Below are positions 7,018 through 13,732 of a stretch of 38,168 nucleotides of DNA, piece by piece. The notes beneath the pieces are model-generated. The model worked only from the letters and a program-made list of their open reading frames with translations, made no database searches and was not told the origin of the DNA. The position numbers and the translations under genes are program-made. The stretch is from the IMG/VR virus record IMGVR_UViG_3300010885_004387, positions 1-38,168 of that record; one strand, given 5' to 3'. Source of the DNA: a virus. The number at the start of each line of letters is the position of its first letter. The stretch's first letter is position 1.

Positions 7018-7052
7018 TGTTTTGGTACATAAAAAGCAGGAGGGCGCAAACA

Positions 7053-7559
7053 GTGGACGACGTTGAAACTTGGCTTGAAGGCGGAGTAACTCCCACTCTT
7101 AATCGCATGGATAACAGCGGAGAATCTTTTGCAACAGTCTTAATTATTGACGGCACAAGAGTTGGAGATGTAAGGGTTTATGCAGATCAGATTGCCCCCA
7201 CAGTAATTTCAAGATACGGAACAGGAGGAGGAAACGTGCCAATGATTTTCGACAATTCAGAGCCAACCGCTTACTCTCTTAGAGAGGACGCAAAAGCAAA
7301 CACTTTCAGCGCTACAGAAACAGATACGGCGCTGGCTTTACAGGCTCTCCAGCCCAGCGTTCAATCTCACCACGCACAGTTATTTATTGCAGAGCCACTT
7401 TCGGTTCGGCGATTGACCCCAGTGGAGTGCGAAAGATTGCAGGGCTTCCCTGATAACTGGACAGAAGGTCAAGCAGATTCAAACAGATACAAACAAATTG
7501 GAAACGCAGTCGCGGTTCCTGTCGTAAGTTGGATAATCGAGAGAATGGAAGAGAAATGA
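7053..7559 (+). CDS. C5-cytosine DNA methyltransferase, C-terminal half
   Basis: The chosen start is GTG 7053, which has a strong AGGAGGG nine bases upstream; ATG 7017 in the same frame touches the stop of the first half but has no clear ribosome site. The 168-residue product has two more recognition-like modules (GGVTPTLNR and QIAPTVISRYGTGGGN), then motif IX (RRLTPVECERLQGFPDNW) and motif X (YKQIGNAVAVPV) at the end. It has no catalytic motifs, so it should be inactive alone. Repeated PTL-type modules recall multispecific phage methyltransferases that read several target sites. Its stop overlaps the next start (ATGA). Confidence 0.82.
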   Translation: MDDVETWLEGGVTPTLNRMDNSGESFATVLIIDGTRVGDVRVYADQIAPTVISRYGTGGGNVPMIFDNSEPTAYSLREDAKANTFSATETDTALALQALQPSVQSHHAQLFIAEPLSVRRLTPVECERLQGFPDNWTEGQADSNRYKQIGNAVAVPVVSWIIERMEEK

Positions 7560-7867
7560 GCGACAAAACAAAAAAGTTTAACCCTCCTATGGGCTGGATC
7601 GTTTCAGTCAATCACCAAGAGGTTTCAATTCGCCGTCTAGCTGAGGCGCTTAACGTAAGCCCTTATACGCTTGGAAAAGCGCTGGAGGATAGCGGTTACG
7701 TTCTAGTTCCTGACCAAATGGATCTGGCTGCTGATACTGCAAAAGTGATCCTGCGCCAAGAGCAAGTTGCTCCGACTAATACATTGAAGGTAGTTCCGGA
7801 GCCTTCTATGGCAGATGTAGCCGAAAGTGTTTCTGAATTAGACGAGGAAGAAAAGGAAAATGAGTAA
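7556..7867 (+). CDS. Small HTH-like protein
   Basis: Start ATG 7556 overlaps the methyltransferase stop; GGAAGAG lies just before it. 103 residues: residues 24-46 (VSIRRLAEALNVSPYTLG and on) read as a helix-turn-helix, followed by an extended middle and an acidic tail (SELDEEEKENE). No known family was recognised. Its place beside the methyltransferase and among early genes suggests a small DNA-binding protein. The acidic tail could mimic DNA or contact a partner, but that is speculation. Confidence 0.55.
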   Translation: MSDKTKKFNPPMGWIVSVNHQEVSIRRLAEALNVSPYTLGKALEDSGYVLVPDQMDLAADTAKVILRQEQVAPTNTLKVVPEPSMADVAESVSELDEEEKENE

Positions 7868-7997
7868 TTACAAATCAGAAAGCATTCTTGACGACATAGT
7901 TGATAACTGCGAATGTTGCGCAATGAATCTCGAAGAAATGGACGACTCTGATGTTTATACAGAAAAAGTATCTGAGAATGTGGAGGAAATAAAATGA
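7860..7997 (+). CDS. Very small acidic protein with CxCC
   Basis: 45 residues, found by reading the gap between genes. Start ATG 7860 lies 8 bases inside the upstream gene, with AAGGAAA before it; the stop overlaps the next start. The product is acidic, with a CECC cluster at residues 17-20. No family is recognised. The unbroken overlap chain on both sides is the main support that it is real. Confidence 0.5.
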   Translation: MSNYKSESILDDIVDNCECCAMNLEEMDDSDVYTEKVSENVEEIK

Positions 7998-8095
7998 CAA
8001 AAGAACAAGAGTTAATTCTTCAAATTGAAGAAGCAATCGCTAATCTGAAAGAAATCCGCGCAAACCTAATCAAAGAGGCGCAAGTAAATGACTAG
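7994..8095 (+). CDS. Very small helical protein
   Basis: 33 residues starting at ATG 7994, with GGAGGAA 5 bases upstream, one of the best ribosome sites in this block. The product is a single amphipathic helix (ELILQIEEAIANLKEIRANL), possibly a coiled-coil partner. It overlaps its neighbours on both sides. The function is unknown; it is supported by the ribosome site and spacing only. Confidence 0.5.
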   Translation: MTKEQELILQIEEAIANLKEIRANLIKEAQVND

Positions 8096-8459
8096 CGCAA
8101 TCATTACTCCAGCTCAGGTTGAGCAACGGCTTTACGCTCTTTCTAAGGATCTGGATTCAATTCAGAAAGAATTGGAAGAGCAGGAAGATAATTACTACAT
8201 TACCAAGGCGCATTACGAAGTCGCTTTGGCTAAATCGCGCATGACTTACGCCTCGAAATCTGCGCCCAATGGCAAAAATTACACTTTGCAAGAGCGCGAG
8301 GACTTGGCTCTAATTGAGAATCAAGATCTGCACTTCCGCCTAGCCCAAGCCGAGGCAATGGTTAAAGCAGGGCGAGCGAATGCCTCCAGAATAAAGACGC
8401 AGGTGGACATTACGCGATCTATTGGAACGTCTGTTCGAGTATCTATGGAGGTAGCATGA
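8088..8459 (+). CDS. Helical coiled-coil protein of unknown function
   Basis: 123 residues, almost entirely helical and charged. Residues 8-55 look like a coiled coil (LSKDLDSIQKELEEQED), and a second helix runs from about 65 to 100 (LQEREDLALIENQDLHFRLA). Proteins of this kind occur near RecB/Cas4-like nucleases in actinophages, but I cannot name the family. It is joined by overlaps to tiny genes on each side, inside the recombination-replication block, so a DNA-related or scaffolding role is plausible. Confidence 0.6.
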   Translation: MTSAIITPAQVEQRLYALSKDLDSIQKELEEQEDNYYITKAHYEVALAKSRMTYASKSAPNGKNYTLQEREDLALIENQDLHFRLAQAEAMVKAGRANASRIKTQVDITRSIGTSVRVSMEVA

Positions 8460-8596
8460 TTGAAGAAGATGAAACTTTTTCTTTGACAGAATCAGGAAAA
8501 GCCGTTTATTACGCTTTCATAGAGGCTTACAAGAAAAAGCACCCTGAAGCTTCAGAAGAGCAAGCAGCCAAGGCAATCCGCGAGAGTCTGCAATGA
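8456..8596 (+). CDS. Very small protein
   Basis: 46 residues from ATG 8456, preceded by GGAGG 5 bases upstream, overlapping the previous stop (ATGA) and the next start. The first half is acidic (IEEDETFSLTESG), then a helix with AFIEAYKKKHPEA. The product is not recognised. Overlaps and the ribosome site support it as a real gene. Confidence 0.5.
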   Translation: MIEEDETFSLTESGKAVYYAFIEAYKKKHPEASEEQAAKAIRESLQ

Positions 8597-8847
8597 CAAA
8601 TCCTGTTGCTTTTCACGATCAAGCGCTTCAATACATAAAGAGCGACTCTTTCACAACAGTTGTGGACGGAGCGATCTCCTTTGAGATTCTCGCAAGAGAG
8701 TTTGAAGGCTATTGGAGAGCAGTTATTTCAGACGAAATCCGCTTCAATCTGGGAGTAATTGAGCATGAAGAAAGCCTCAAACTCCCAGACCCATTCAAAA
8801 GAAAAATCCTACTTTCAGTTTGGAGCATAAATGACCGACCTCAATAG
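8593..8847 (+). CDS. Small hypothetical protein
   Basis: 84 residues from ATG 8593 (ATGA overlap). The sequence has an ILAREFEGYWRAVI helix and an acidic middle, and ends in LLSVWSINDRPQ, overlapping the nuclease gene by 17 bases. No domain is recognised. Position and coupling suggest co-expression with the Cas4/RecB-like nuclease that follows. Confidence 0.5.
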   Translation: MTNPVAFHDQALQYIKSDSFTTVVDGAISFEILAREFEGYWRAVISDEIRFNLGVIEHEESLKLPDPFKRKILLSVWSINDRPQ

Positions 8848-9499
8848 CCTTCTCACCAAATCTCTTACGGCATTCGACGCCAATAGAGACAGATCCAAGC
8901 AAGTGGAAATCGGCCCGTCAAGCCTTGGAGGTTGTCGCCGTCAGGTTTATTACAATCTCATTGCCCAGCCAGTGACCAATCCAGAAACAGAATCTCTTGC
9001 TGCCATTCTTGGCACATTCATTCACGCCGGAATCTCTGAAGCTATTGTCCGAGAAGATCCATTCGGCGACAACTTCATAATTGAAGAGCAGGTTGCCTTT
9101 GGAGGGCTGAAAGGTCATGTGGATCTCTTTATCAAAGACTCAGGAATGGTTGTGGATTGGAAAACAACCAAAAAGAAATCTTTGCGCTATTTCCCAAGCC
9201 AGCAACAAATCTGGCAAGTTCAGACCTACGGCTACCTTCTTTCTCAGAATGGGCAGGAGGTGAAACAGGTTGCTCTTGTCGCTATTCCGCGTGACGGAGA
9301 AATGGCAGAGATCCGAGTCCATGTTGAAGATTATGACGAGGCGATTGCTTTACAGGCGATTGCTTGGCTTGATGAAGTCAAAGCTCTTGCCGAAAGCAAG
9401 ACTCCTCCGGCTCCAGAAAAGTGGGCAGGATTCTGCTCCAGTTATTGCAAGTTTTATGACGCGACAGGAGAAGTGGGTTGCCAAGGTACTCAGAAATAA
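8831..9499 (+). CDS. Cas4/RecB-like PD-(D/E)XK exonuclease with Cys cluster
   Basis: 222 residues with the nuclease core: GHVDLF (D98), VVDWKTT (D109 and K111) and QVQTYGYLL (Q131, Y133), which together bind metal and cut DNA in the PD-(D/E)XK superfamily. A lone C35 (GGCRRQVYY) and C202, C206 and C217 at the C-terminus match the four cysteines that hold an Fe-S cluster in Cas4/AddB-type nucleases. It probably resects dsDNA ends to make single strands for the annealing protein encoded upstream. It overlaps the small gene before it and the WhiB gene after it. Confidence 0.85.
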   Translation: MTDLNSLLTKSLTAFDANRDRSKQVEIGPSSLGGCRRQVYYNLIAQPVTNPETESLAAILGTFIHAGISEAIVREDPFGDNFIIEEQVAFGGLKGHVDLFIKDSGMVVDWKTTKKKSLRYFPSQQQIWQVQTYGYLLSQNGQEVKQVALVAIPRDGEMAEIRVHVEDYDEAIALQAIAWLDEVKALAESKTPPAPEKWAGFCSSYCKFYDATGEVGCQGTQK

Positions 9500-9837
9500 A
9501 TTGGGACAAGGCTAATTGCAAAGGCGCTCCCACAAATCTTTTCTACATGGTTGAGGAAAACCGTAAGCACAGCACTTGGATTGACGTAGGGATCTTGCGC
9601 ACAATTTGTGGAGGCTGCCCTATTCAAAAAAAGTGCCTTGCTTATGCCCTAGAGCACGAGATCTACGGCGTTTGGGGAGGCATGACAACGCAAGAGCGAA
9701 ACGCTTTCAATGGGAAAGGCTCTTGGGAGCGCTCGAAAGAGATAATTCTTGAGTTGGCGCAGTATGGTATTTCCATTACCGAGATCAAGGAGGCCGTCGT
9801 TGAGTATCAGAATCATGTCCGAAATCTGGAAAACTAG
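9478..9837 (+). CDS. WhiB-family Fe-S transcription regulator
   Basis: TTG start with CAGGAG 8 bases upstream; 119 residues. Four cysteines (C14, C44, C47, C53; spacing C-x2-C-x5-C for the last three) match the WhiB 4Fe-4S site, and GVWGG at 64-68 is the family turn that binds host sigma factor. WhiB proteins are confined to actinobacteria and their phages, making this strong evidence for the host. Phage copies can act on host WhiB regulons, as WhiB of mycobacteriophage TM4 does on septation and superinfection. The C-terminal 35 residues are a helical extension. It overlaps the nuclease gene and the initiator gene. Confidence 0.93.
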   Translation: MPRYSEINWDKANCKGAPTNLFYMVEENRKHSTWIDVGILRTICGGCPIQKKCLAYALEHEIYGVWGGMTTQERNAFNGKGSWERSKEIILELAQYGISITEIKEAVVEYQNHVRNLEN

Positions 9838-10597
9838 GCTTCCAACAAGCGAAAAAATGGTTTTGCTTGTCATTGCCGACCATGCCAGCGACGACGGCAC
9901 TGAGGCTTGGCCCAGCCAAAGGCTTATCGCGGAGAAAGCAAGTTTGACGATTCGCACTGTTCAAAGGTGTATAAATAATCTGCAAGCTGAAGGCTGGCTC
10001 CACATGGATAAGCGAGCCGGTGGCTCAATAAATTGCAGAGATGATCGCCGTCCGAATAAATACACAATCCACCTTGGAAAGCTCCGAGGCGAAATTGTGT
10101 CGCCTCGCAAGAAACGAGGCGAAATTGAAGCCATGGACGAGGCGAAATTGACGCCAGCCACGGGGCGAAATCCACGCCCTATGAACCATACAAAAGAAAC
10201 ACCCATGGAAACACCAAGCGAGTTTGAAATCTTTTGGAAAATCTATCCTCGAAAAACTGCAAAAGGAGCAGCAAGAAAAGCTTGGGAAAAATTGACGGAA
10301 GAAAATAAAAAAGCTGCAATCGCTGGCGCAGAGAGATTCGCAAAAGATCCAAACCGCGAAGACCTCTGGACTCCTTATCCGGCGACTTGGCTGAATGCGG
10401 AGCAATGGGAGGACGAGCCTCTACCACCTCTTAAACTATCACCAGAGGCGATTAGAGAGGCCGAGAAGGTTAGGGCTAGGGAAAAGGCGCAAAGAGAAAG
10501 AGAAGCGGCTGAAAGCCTTGCAAAGTTGGAAGAGGCAGCAAGAGAGAAGGCGGTTCCTATGCCGGATTACTTGAAGGATCTTCTTCGGCGTGTCTAA
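9800..10597 (+). CDS. Replication initiator-like protein with N-terminal HTH
   Basis: TTG 9800 is preferred: AAGGAGG lies 6 bases before it, and the start MSIRIMSEIW is the usual one for this phage group; ATG 9815 is the alternative. Of 265 residues, the first 90 form a winged-helix domain (WPSQRLIAEKASLTIRTVQR) like DnaD/RepA-type replication proteins. A basic linker follows, then a FWKIYPRKTAKGAARKAW domain with YPATWLNAEQWEDE, typical of phage primosome or helicase-loader proteins, and a long charged helix. It probably binds the origin and recruits host helicase. No origin repeats were seen inside the gene. Confidence 0.75.
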   Translation: MSIRIMSEIWKTRLPTSEKMVLLVIADHASDDGTEAWPSQRLIAEKASLTIRTVQRCINNLQAEGWLHMDKRAGGSINCRDDRRPNKYTIHLGKLRGEIVSPRKKRGEIEAMDEAKLTPATGRNPRPMNHTKETPMETPSEFEIFWKIYPRKTAKGAARKAWEKLTEENKKAAIAGAERFAKDPNREDLWTPYPATWLNAEQWEDEPLPPLKLSPEAIREAEKVRAREKAQREREAAESLAKLEEAAREKAVPMPDYLKDLLRRV

Positions 10598-10667
10598 AAT
10601 CTGGATTTGACTTGCTCGGATTACTCATAAGCCTTACGCTTTTCTTACTCGATTGAAAGGAGAGGCA

Positions 10668-10856
10668 ATGACTCTCGTTCCAACAGAAATTGCACGCGTT
10701 CAAGCTGGCGACCAAATCTTTGTTGAATCAAAGGTTTGGACGATCAAATCCCTAGAAGGGCCAGATCGAATTGGAACCTACGACCTGTATCTTCAGGACG
10801 ATCAAGGAGCGCCAAAAATAGCCATAGCCAACGGCTCGGTTACAATGGTTAGGTGA
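10668..10856 (+). CDS. Small hypothetical protein
   Basis: ATG 10668 with AAAGGAGA upstream; 62 residues. The sequence predicts a small beta-rich domain (VQAGDQIFVESKVWTIKSL, then TYDLYLQDD and a last VTMVR strand) resembling a compact SH3-like barrel. It follows a 70-base gap that has a TTGACT box at 10607 without a matching -10, and it overlaps the RusA gene (GTG) by 4 bases. The function is unknown. Confidence 0.6.
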   Translation: MTLVPTEIARVQAGDQIFVESKVWTIKSLEGPDRIGTYDLYLQDDQGAPKIAIANGSVTMVR

Positions 10857-11230
10857 TTACTTTCCGCGTCAATGGAATCCCCATTCCGCAAGGAAGCATG
10901 AAAGTAATCAACGGGCGCGTCCTGCATTCTCAGGGATCAGCCCTTGCCGTTTGGCGCTCGCTTATTGGCTGGGAAGCCAAGGCTGCCGGAGCCTCTCCTC
11001 ATTCATTGCCTGTCAAAATAACGATCTCCTTTTTCATGCCTCGCCCTAAAACTGTCAAAAGGGCTTATCCCTCCGTTGCTCCTGATCTCGATAAATTGGT
11101 CAGAGCTGTCCTTGACGGGCTTACAGGCGTCGCCTATGAGGACGACGGGCAAGTTGTCCAGATTCACGCTCGGAAACTGTATGGAGCTGAGGTTGGCGCA
11201 GAAATCGAGCTTGAAACGATCAAATACTGA
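10853..11230 (+). CDS. RusA-like Holliday junction resolvase
   Basis: GTG start, 125 residues. The family pattern is clear: an N-terminal strand with IPIPQGSMK, then PDLDKLVRAVLDGLTG with acidic residues D78, D80 and D88, and AYEDDGQVVQI, where further acidic residues complete the metal site. RusA enzymes cut four-way junctions and debranch replicated phage DNA before packaging. It closes the recombination/replication block that began at 5246, and a new promoter-leader follows. Confidence 0.9.
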   Translation: MITFRVNGIPIPQGSMKVINGRVLHSQGSALAVWRSLIGWEAKAAGASPHSLPVKITISFFMPRPKTVKRAYPSVAPDLDKLVRAVLDGLTGVAYEDDGQVVQIHARKLYGAEVGAEIELETIKY

Positions 11231-11263
11231 GGAAAAAAATCTTGAAAAAATGCCCTGTACATG

Positions 11264-11321
11264 TTGGACAACCATAATGTGAGGGCTATAGTTATCCCTA
11301 ACAGAGAGCCAAGAGGCTCTC
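11264..11321 (+). promoter_or_regulatory. Promoter-leader module B with 5' hairpin
   Basis: TTGGAC (11264-11269) and TATAGT (11287-11292) are 17 bases apart, with TGAGGGC at the end of the spacer as in module A. Eleven bases after the -10 box, ending CTAACA, is a perfect 7-bp hairpin (11304-11310 with 11315-11321, loop AAGA). The stem bases differ from those of module A but pairing is kept. It precedes the cluster of small genes starting at 11341. A CATAAT at 11273 could be an alternative -10. Confidence 0.68.
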
Positions 11322-11340
11322 CCAAACAAAGGGAAGCAAA

Positions 11341-11592
11341 ATGAAATCTATTTTTGAAATGCTTGAAGACGCGACAGATACCTATAACGGAAAGACTGGC
11401 TGCGCTTGCGGTTGCGGTGGATCTTATGCAGAAGTTGATTCAGTTGCAGGAAAAAAGCGAATCGCAAAAATCCTGAAGGCAGATCTAGCCAAGGTTATTG
11501 TTACACCTTTTGGCGACGGCACAGGTTGCCTCGAAATTGAGAACGCAGACGGATCTCGCGTGGTGCGCGTTTATGTTAAGGCGGTTGCATAA
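11341..11592 (+). CDS. Small Cys-rich protein
   Basis: 83 residues, the first gene behind promoter module B, with an AAGGGA ribosome site. The N-terminal part has a CACGCGG cluster (residues 21-27); the remainder predicts alternating strands and helices (RIAKILKADLAKVIV, then a VVRVYVKAVA strand). The clustered cysteines suggest a metal site. No family is recognised. It ends in a TAATG overlap with the zinc-finger gene. As the first gene of the operon it is a candidate for high early expression. Confidence 0.6.
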   Translation: MKSIFEMLEDATDTYNGKTGCACGCGGSYAEVDSVAGKKRIAKILKADLAKVIVTPFGDGTGCLEIENADGSRVVRVYVKAVA

Positions 11593-11813
11593 TGGCTAAG
11601 AAAATCTACACTTGCGACGATTGCGGAAAAAAGTTTCCTGCTCTTTATCAGATTATGCTTCACGCAGATTTCCACAAAGGCGAGCCAGTAGTTCGCGAAA
11701 AAGGTTGCTTCTGCGCAAACATGTGGGACATTCGCCGAGGATCTTGCCACCATTGCGGATACATTCACACCAATGGCTGGCGCGTTATTGACGGCGTGGC
11801 GGTGATTGCATAA
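11592..11813 (+). CDS. C2H2 zinc-finger small protein
   Basis: 73 residues. The N-terminus has a nearly perfect classical C2H2 finger: C8, C11, F15, I21, H24 and H28, spacing C-x2-C-x3-F-x5-I-x2-H-x3-H. A second putative metal site follows: C39, C41, C52, C55 with several His. Classical fingers are uncommon in phages; bacterial Ros/MucR proteins have a related but longer version. It may bind DNA, RNA or a host protein. It is linked by TAATG overlaps to both neighbours. Confidence 0.7.
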   Translation: MAKKIYTCDDCGKKFPALYQIMLHADFHKGEPVVREKGCFCANMWDIRRGSCHHCGYIHTNGWRVIDGVAVIA

Positions 11814-11980
11814 TGCAAAACGCAATCACAAAAGAGCAAGCGCTTGAATTATTTGACGCAGGAATCCCGAACGAGATCCAAGACTCTTTTTTCAAAACTA
11901 TGTTGAACGGACACCGCTGGGGCTGGCACCAGGTTTCCTACTCTTATTGCCCAGCCTGTGAAAGAAAGGCGAACTCATAA
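11813..11980 (+). CDS. Very small protein with C-terminal CPAC
   Basis: 55 residues, ATG 11813 at a TAATG junction. It begins with a helix (ITKEQALELFDAGIP), then an aromatic HRWGWHQVSYSYCPACERK tail in which CPAC could be half of a zinc knuckle. No family is recognised. Its place between two coupled genes is the chief support. Confidence 0.5.
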   Translation: MQNAITKEQALELFDAGIPNEIQDSFFKTMLNGHRWGWHQVSYSYCPACERKANS

Positions 11981-12306
11981 TGACTTACCAAATTAAGAAA
12001 ATGAGAACATTTGAAATGAGCAACGGCGTTGCTTTAACTGCAGATCTTTACCGCAATGGAAAACTGATTGCATTCCTTGAAGATAAAGGAGACGGAGGCG
12101 GATTAGCGGTGCGCTGGGCTGAAGGTCATGTCTGGAGCAATCCTGAAGAATCTCAATTTGTTGCAGATTTCTACGGCGCTCATGCTCCGAAAGATCATTG
12201 GACGCAAGAACATGTGGGAGCAGATTACGCCGACTCTCTTGAATTGCAGGTTGAGTGGCTTATTGAAATGCACCAAGCAAAGCAACTTGCAAAGGTAGGT
12301 GCGTAA
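11980..12306 (+). CDS. Small hypothetical protein
   Basis: 108 residues at a TAATG junction. It predicts a beta-rich first half (GVALTADLYRNGKLIAFLED) with a Gly-rich turn (GDGGGLAVRW) and a helical C-terminus. No Cys cluster, membrane segment or known motif is seen. It is co-directional with, and tightly linked to, the small-gene cluster behind promoter B. A host-takeover role is only a guess from context. Confidence 0.55.
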   Translation: MTYQIKKMRTFEMSNGVALTADLYRNGKLIAFLEDKGDGGGLAVRWAEGHVWSNPEESQFVADFYGAHAPKDHWTQEHVGADYADSLELQVEWLIEMHQAKQLAKVGA

Positions 12307-12602
12307 TGGCTACCAAATCACGCAGAGTTCGAATTGTTTTGGAAAATAATCAGTATGTTCTTGCTCCAAAATGGGCAGTTGCAGATTTTGTAGGCGCTGA
12401 CGAGTACGGCAATCTCATAATCCGCGAAACAGAGGCACCTTTCGCTGGGAAATTGGTTGGCTTAACCGCTTGTTGTGGCGCAACCGCCAAGGGTTGTGAC
12501 GGATACATAGGTTGCCGGAATTGCTATCAGGAAGTGGATTCATACCTTGGAGGTTGGATTCCCGAGTCAATGATTTTTCTGAAGAAGAAGGTAGGCGCAT
12601 AA
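12306..12602 (+). CDS. Putative zinc-binding small protein
   Basis: 98 residues at a TAATG junction. Central cysteines LTACCGATAKGCDGYIGC and then RNCY could bind one zinc ion (Cys near 55, 56, 63, 69 and 72). The N-terminus is basic (ATKSRRVRIVL). No known family. It is one of at least six Cys-rich small proteins in this cluster. Confidence 0.55.
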   Translation: MATKSRRVRIVLENNQYVLAPKWAVADFVGADEYGNLIIRETEAPFAGKLVGLTACCGATAKGCDGYIGCRNCYQEVDSYLGGWIPESMIFLKKKVGA

Positions 12603-12728
12603 ATGGAAGGGATTCAGGATTACAAAAAAAGCCTTATTTCAATCGGATACTCCGAGGAAATGGCTCAAAGAATTGCTGAAGGCTTAGTCAAAGCTTTGCA
12701 ACCAACTAACGAAAAGGGAGACAAATAA
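12603..12728 (+). CDS. Very small helical protein
   Basis: 41 residues from ATG 12603, directly after the previous stop. It has two short helices (IQDYKKSLISIG and SEEMAQRIAEGLVKAL), like a UBA or small HTH fold in outline only. AAGAAGG upstream could serve as a ribosome site. The function is unknown. Confidence 0.45.
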   Translation: MEGIQDYKKSLISIGYSEEMAQRIAEGLVKALQPTNEKGDK

Positions 12729-12842
12729 ATGAAATGCCCAAAATGCTCTACAGAAATGCACACAAACACAGTAATAACTAGAAAGCCCTTCAAGCATTAC
12801 CAAGAATGCCCAAAATGTAACTTTAAGACGGAGGCTAAGTAA
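12729..12842 (+). CDS. Zinc-ribbon mini-protein
   Basis: 37 residues, ATG 12729 right after the previous stop, with AAAGGGAG upstream. Two CPKC knuckles (residues 3-6 and 28-31) about 21 residues apart make a complete four-Cys zinc ribbon. Nothing else is encoded, so it is a bare metal-binding module that could touch RNA polymerase, DNA or a partner protein. Confidence 0.6.
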   Translation: MKCPKCSTEMHTNTVITRKPFKHYQECPKCNFKTEAK

Positions 12843-13025
12843 ATGAGAATGGAACGGAAATACATAGCGCGACGCAGAGCAGTCGCGTTAATCATTGGGG
12901 CTTTGCTTTTGAGCCTTTTCACTTATGCAACTCGCGACGTTTGCTATGTCGGGGAAAGCGGAAACGCGCTGGGCTACGGATCTTGCCTTGGAATGATTGA
13001 GAAGGTGGTTGAGAATGGCAACTAG
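12843..13025 (+). CDS. Single-TM small membrane protein
   Basis: 60 residues, ATG 12843 directly after the previous stop; GGAGG lies just upstream. A basic start (MRMERKYIARRR) is followed by one hydrophobic helix (about 14-28), so the C-terminal 30 residues with two Cys should face outside. It may be an exported anchor or an inhibitor of the host envelope. It overlaps the next gene by 11 bases. Confidence 0.55.
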   Translation: MRMERKYIARRRAVALIIGALLLSLFTYATRDVCYVGESGNALGYGSCLGMIEKVVENGN

Positions 13026-13341
13026 AAGCACAATCGCTCTTTCTGTTCCAGAAGGATTCAGAGCAATTTACTGCCATTGGGACGGCTATCCGGAAGGCGT
13101 AGGCGCGACTCTTAAAAACTCTTACTCAACTTTGGAGCAAGCAAAAAGTCTTGTAGAAAAAGGCGATCTTTCAACTCTTGGCGACACTATTGAATCAAGC
13201 GAGTTTTATACAAATCGCGGAGAAGAATTGAAAGTTGAAACATTCAATTCCGAATCGGATTGGTTGGAATGGGCGAGCGCTTGCTCTTGCGAATACGCCT
13301 ACTTGTTTAAGGACAACAAATGGATTGTGGAGGCAATTTGA
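13015..13341 (+). CDS. Conserved phage protein with CHWDGYPEG motif
   Basis: Start ATG 13015 (product MATRSTIALSV). 108 residues with the signature IYCHWDGYPEGVGATL early on, followed by a helix and a YxNRGEEL segment and a late aromatic EYAYLFKDNKWIV stretch. Proteins with the same CHWDGY block and length are common in unrelated phages and plasmids; no function is established. The start lies in the previous gene and the stop overlaps the next (ATGA). Confidence 0.65.
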   Translation: MATRSTIALSVPEGFRAIYCHWDGYPEGVGATLKNSYSTLEQAKSLVEKGDLSTLGDTIESSEFYTNRGEELKVETFNSESDWLEWASACSCEYAYLFKDNKWIVEAI

Positions 13342-13520
13342 TGACAAGAGAAGAGATTGACTTTCGGGAAGCAATCGGGAAAGAAATCGTCGCTTTTGCC
13401 GATAGCCAAAGCCTGAATGAAGACGCTTACTGGGGCTTAATGCGAGCCGTTGGAGTTATTAGGGAGAAAATCTGGCACGGATCTGCTTGCCCTTGCTCCC
13501 TTTGCGAAGGCAAAAAATGA
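13341..13520 (+). CDS. Very small protein ending in CPCSLC
   Basis: 59 residues from ATG 13341 (ATGA overlap) with GGAGGCAA before it. It is mainly helical (EEIDFREAIGKEIVAFAD, LNEDAYWGLMRAVGVI), with a C-terminal CPCSLCEGKK that could bind metal. No family is recognised. It is coupled at both ends. Confidence 0.5.
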   Translation: MTREEIDFREAIGKEIVAFADSQSLNEDAYWGLMRAVGVIREKIWHGSACPCSLCEGKK

Positions 13521-13732
13521 CTTACGGGCGCGGATCAGGAGTGGATTCTCAGTTTTACAGTTTGAACTTAGTTTGCTGGGAATGCTCTGGAGATTATCTC
13601 GCGGAGTTTGACGCTGAAGGCTCTTCTGCCGACATTGACTGGATCTGCGAAGAGCCAGTGAGACGCCCTTTTTGGGCATTCTGGAGATCAAAAACTTGCG
13701 GTTACTCAAATTATCAGGAGGTGGAGCTATGA
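13517..13732 (+). CDS. Small hypothetical protein
   Basis: 71 residues from ATG 13517 (ATGA overlap). A CWEC pair lies near residues 20-23, with further lone Cys near 43 and 61, so a single zinc site is possible. The sequence is rich in Trp and acidic residues (SADIDWICEE). Unrecognised. Confidence 0.5.
   Translation: MTYGRGSGVDSQFYSLNLVCWECSGDYLAEFDAEGSSADIDWICEEPVRRPFWAFWRSKTCGYSNYQEVEL

Noticed and set aside
10598-10667. Sigma70 promoter at TTGACT 10607
   Set aside because: The -35-like box is good, but no TATAAT-like hexamer lies 15-19 bases downstream.
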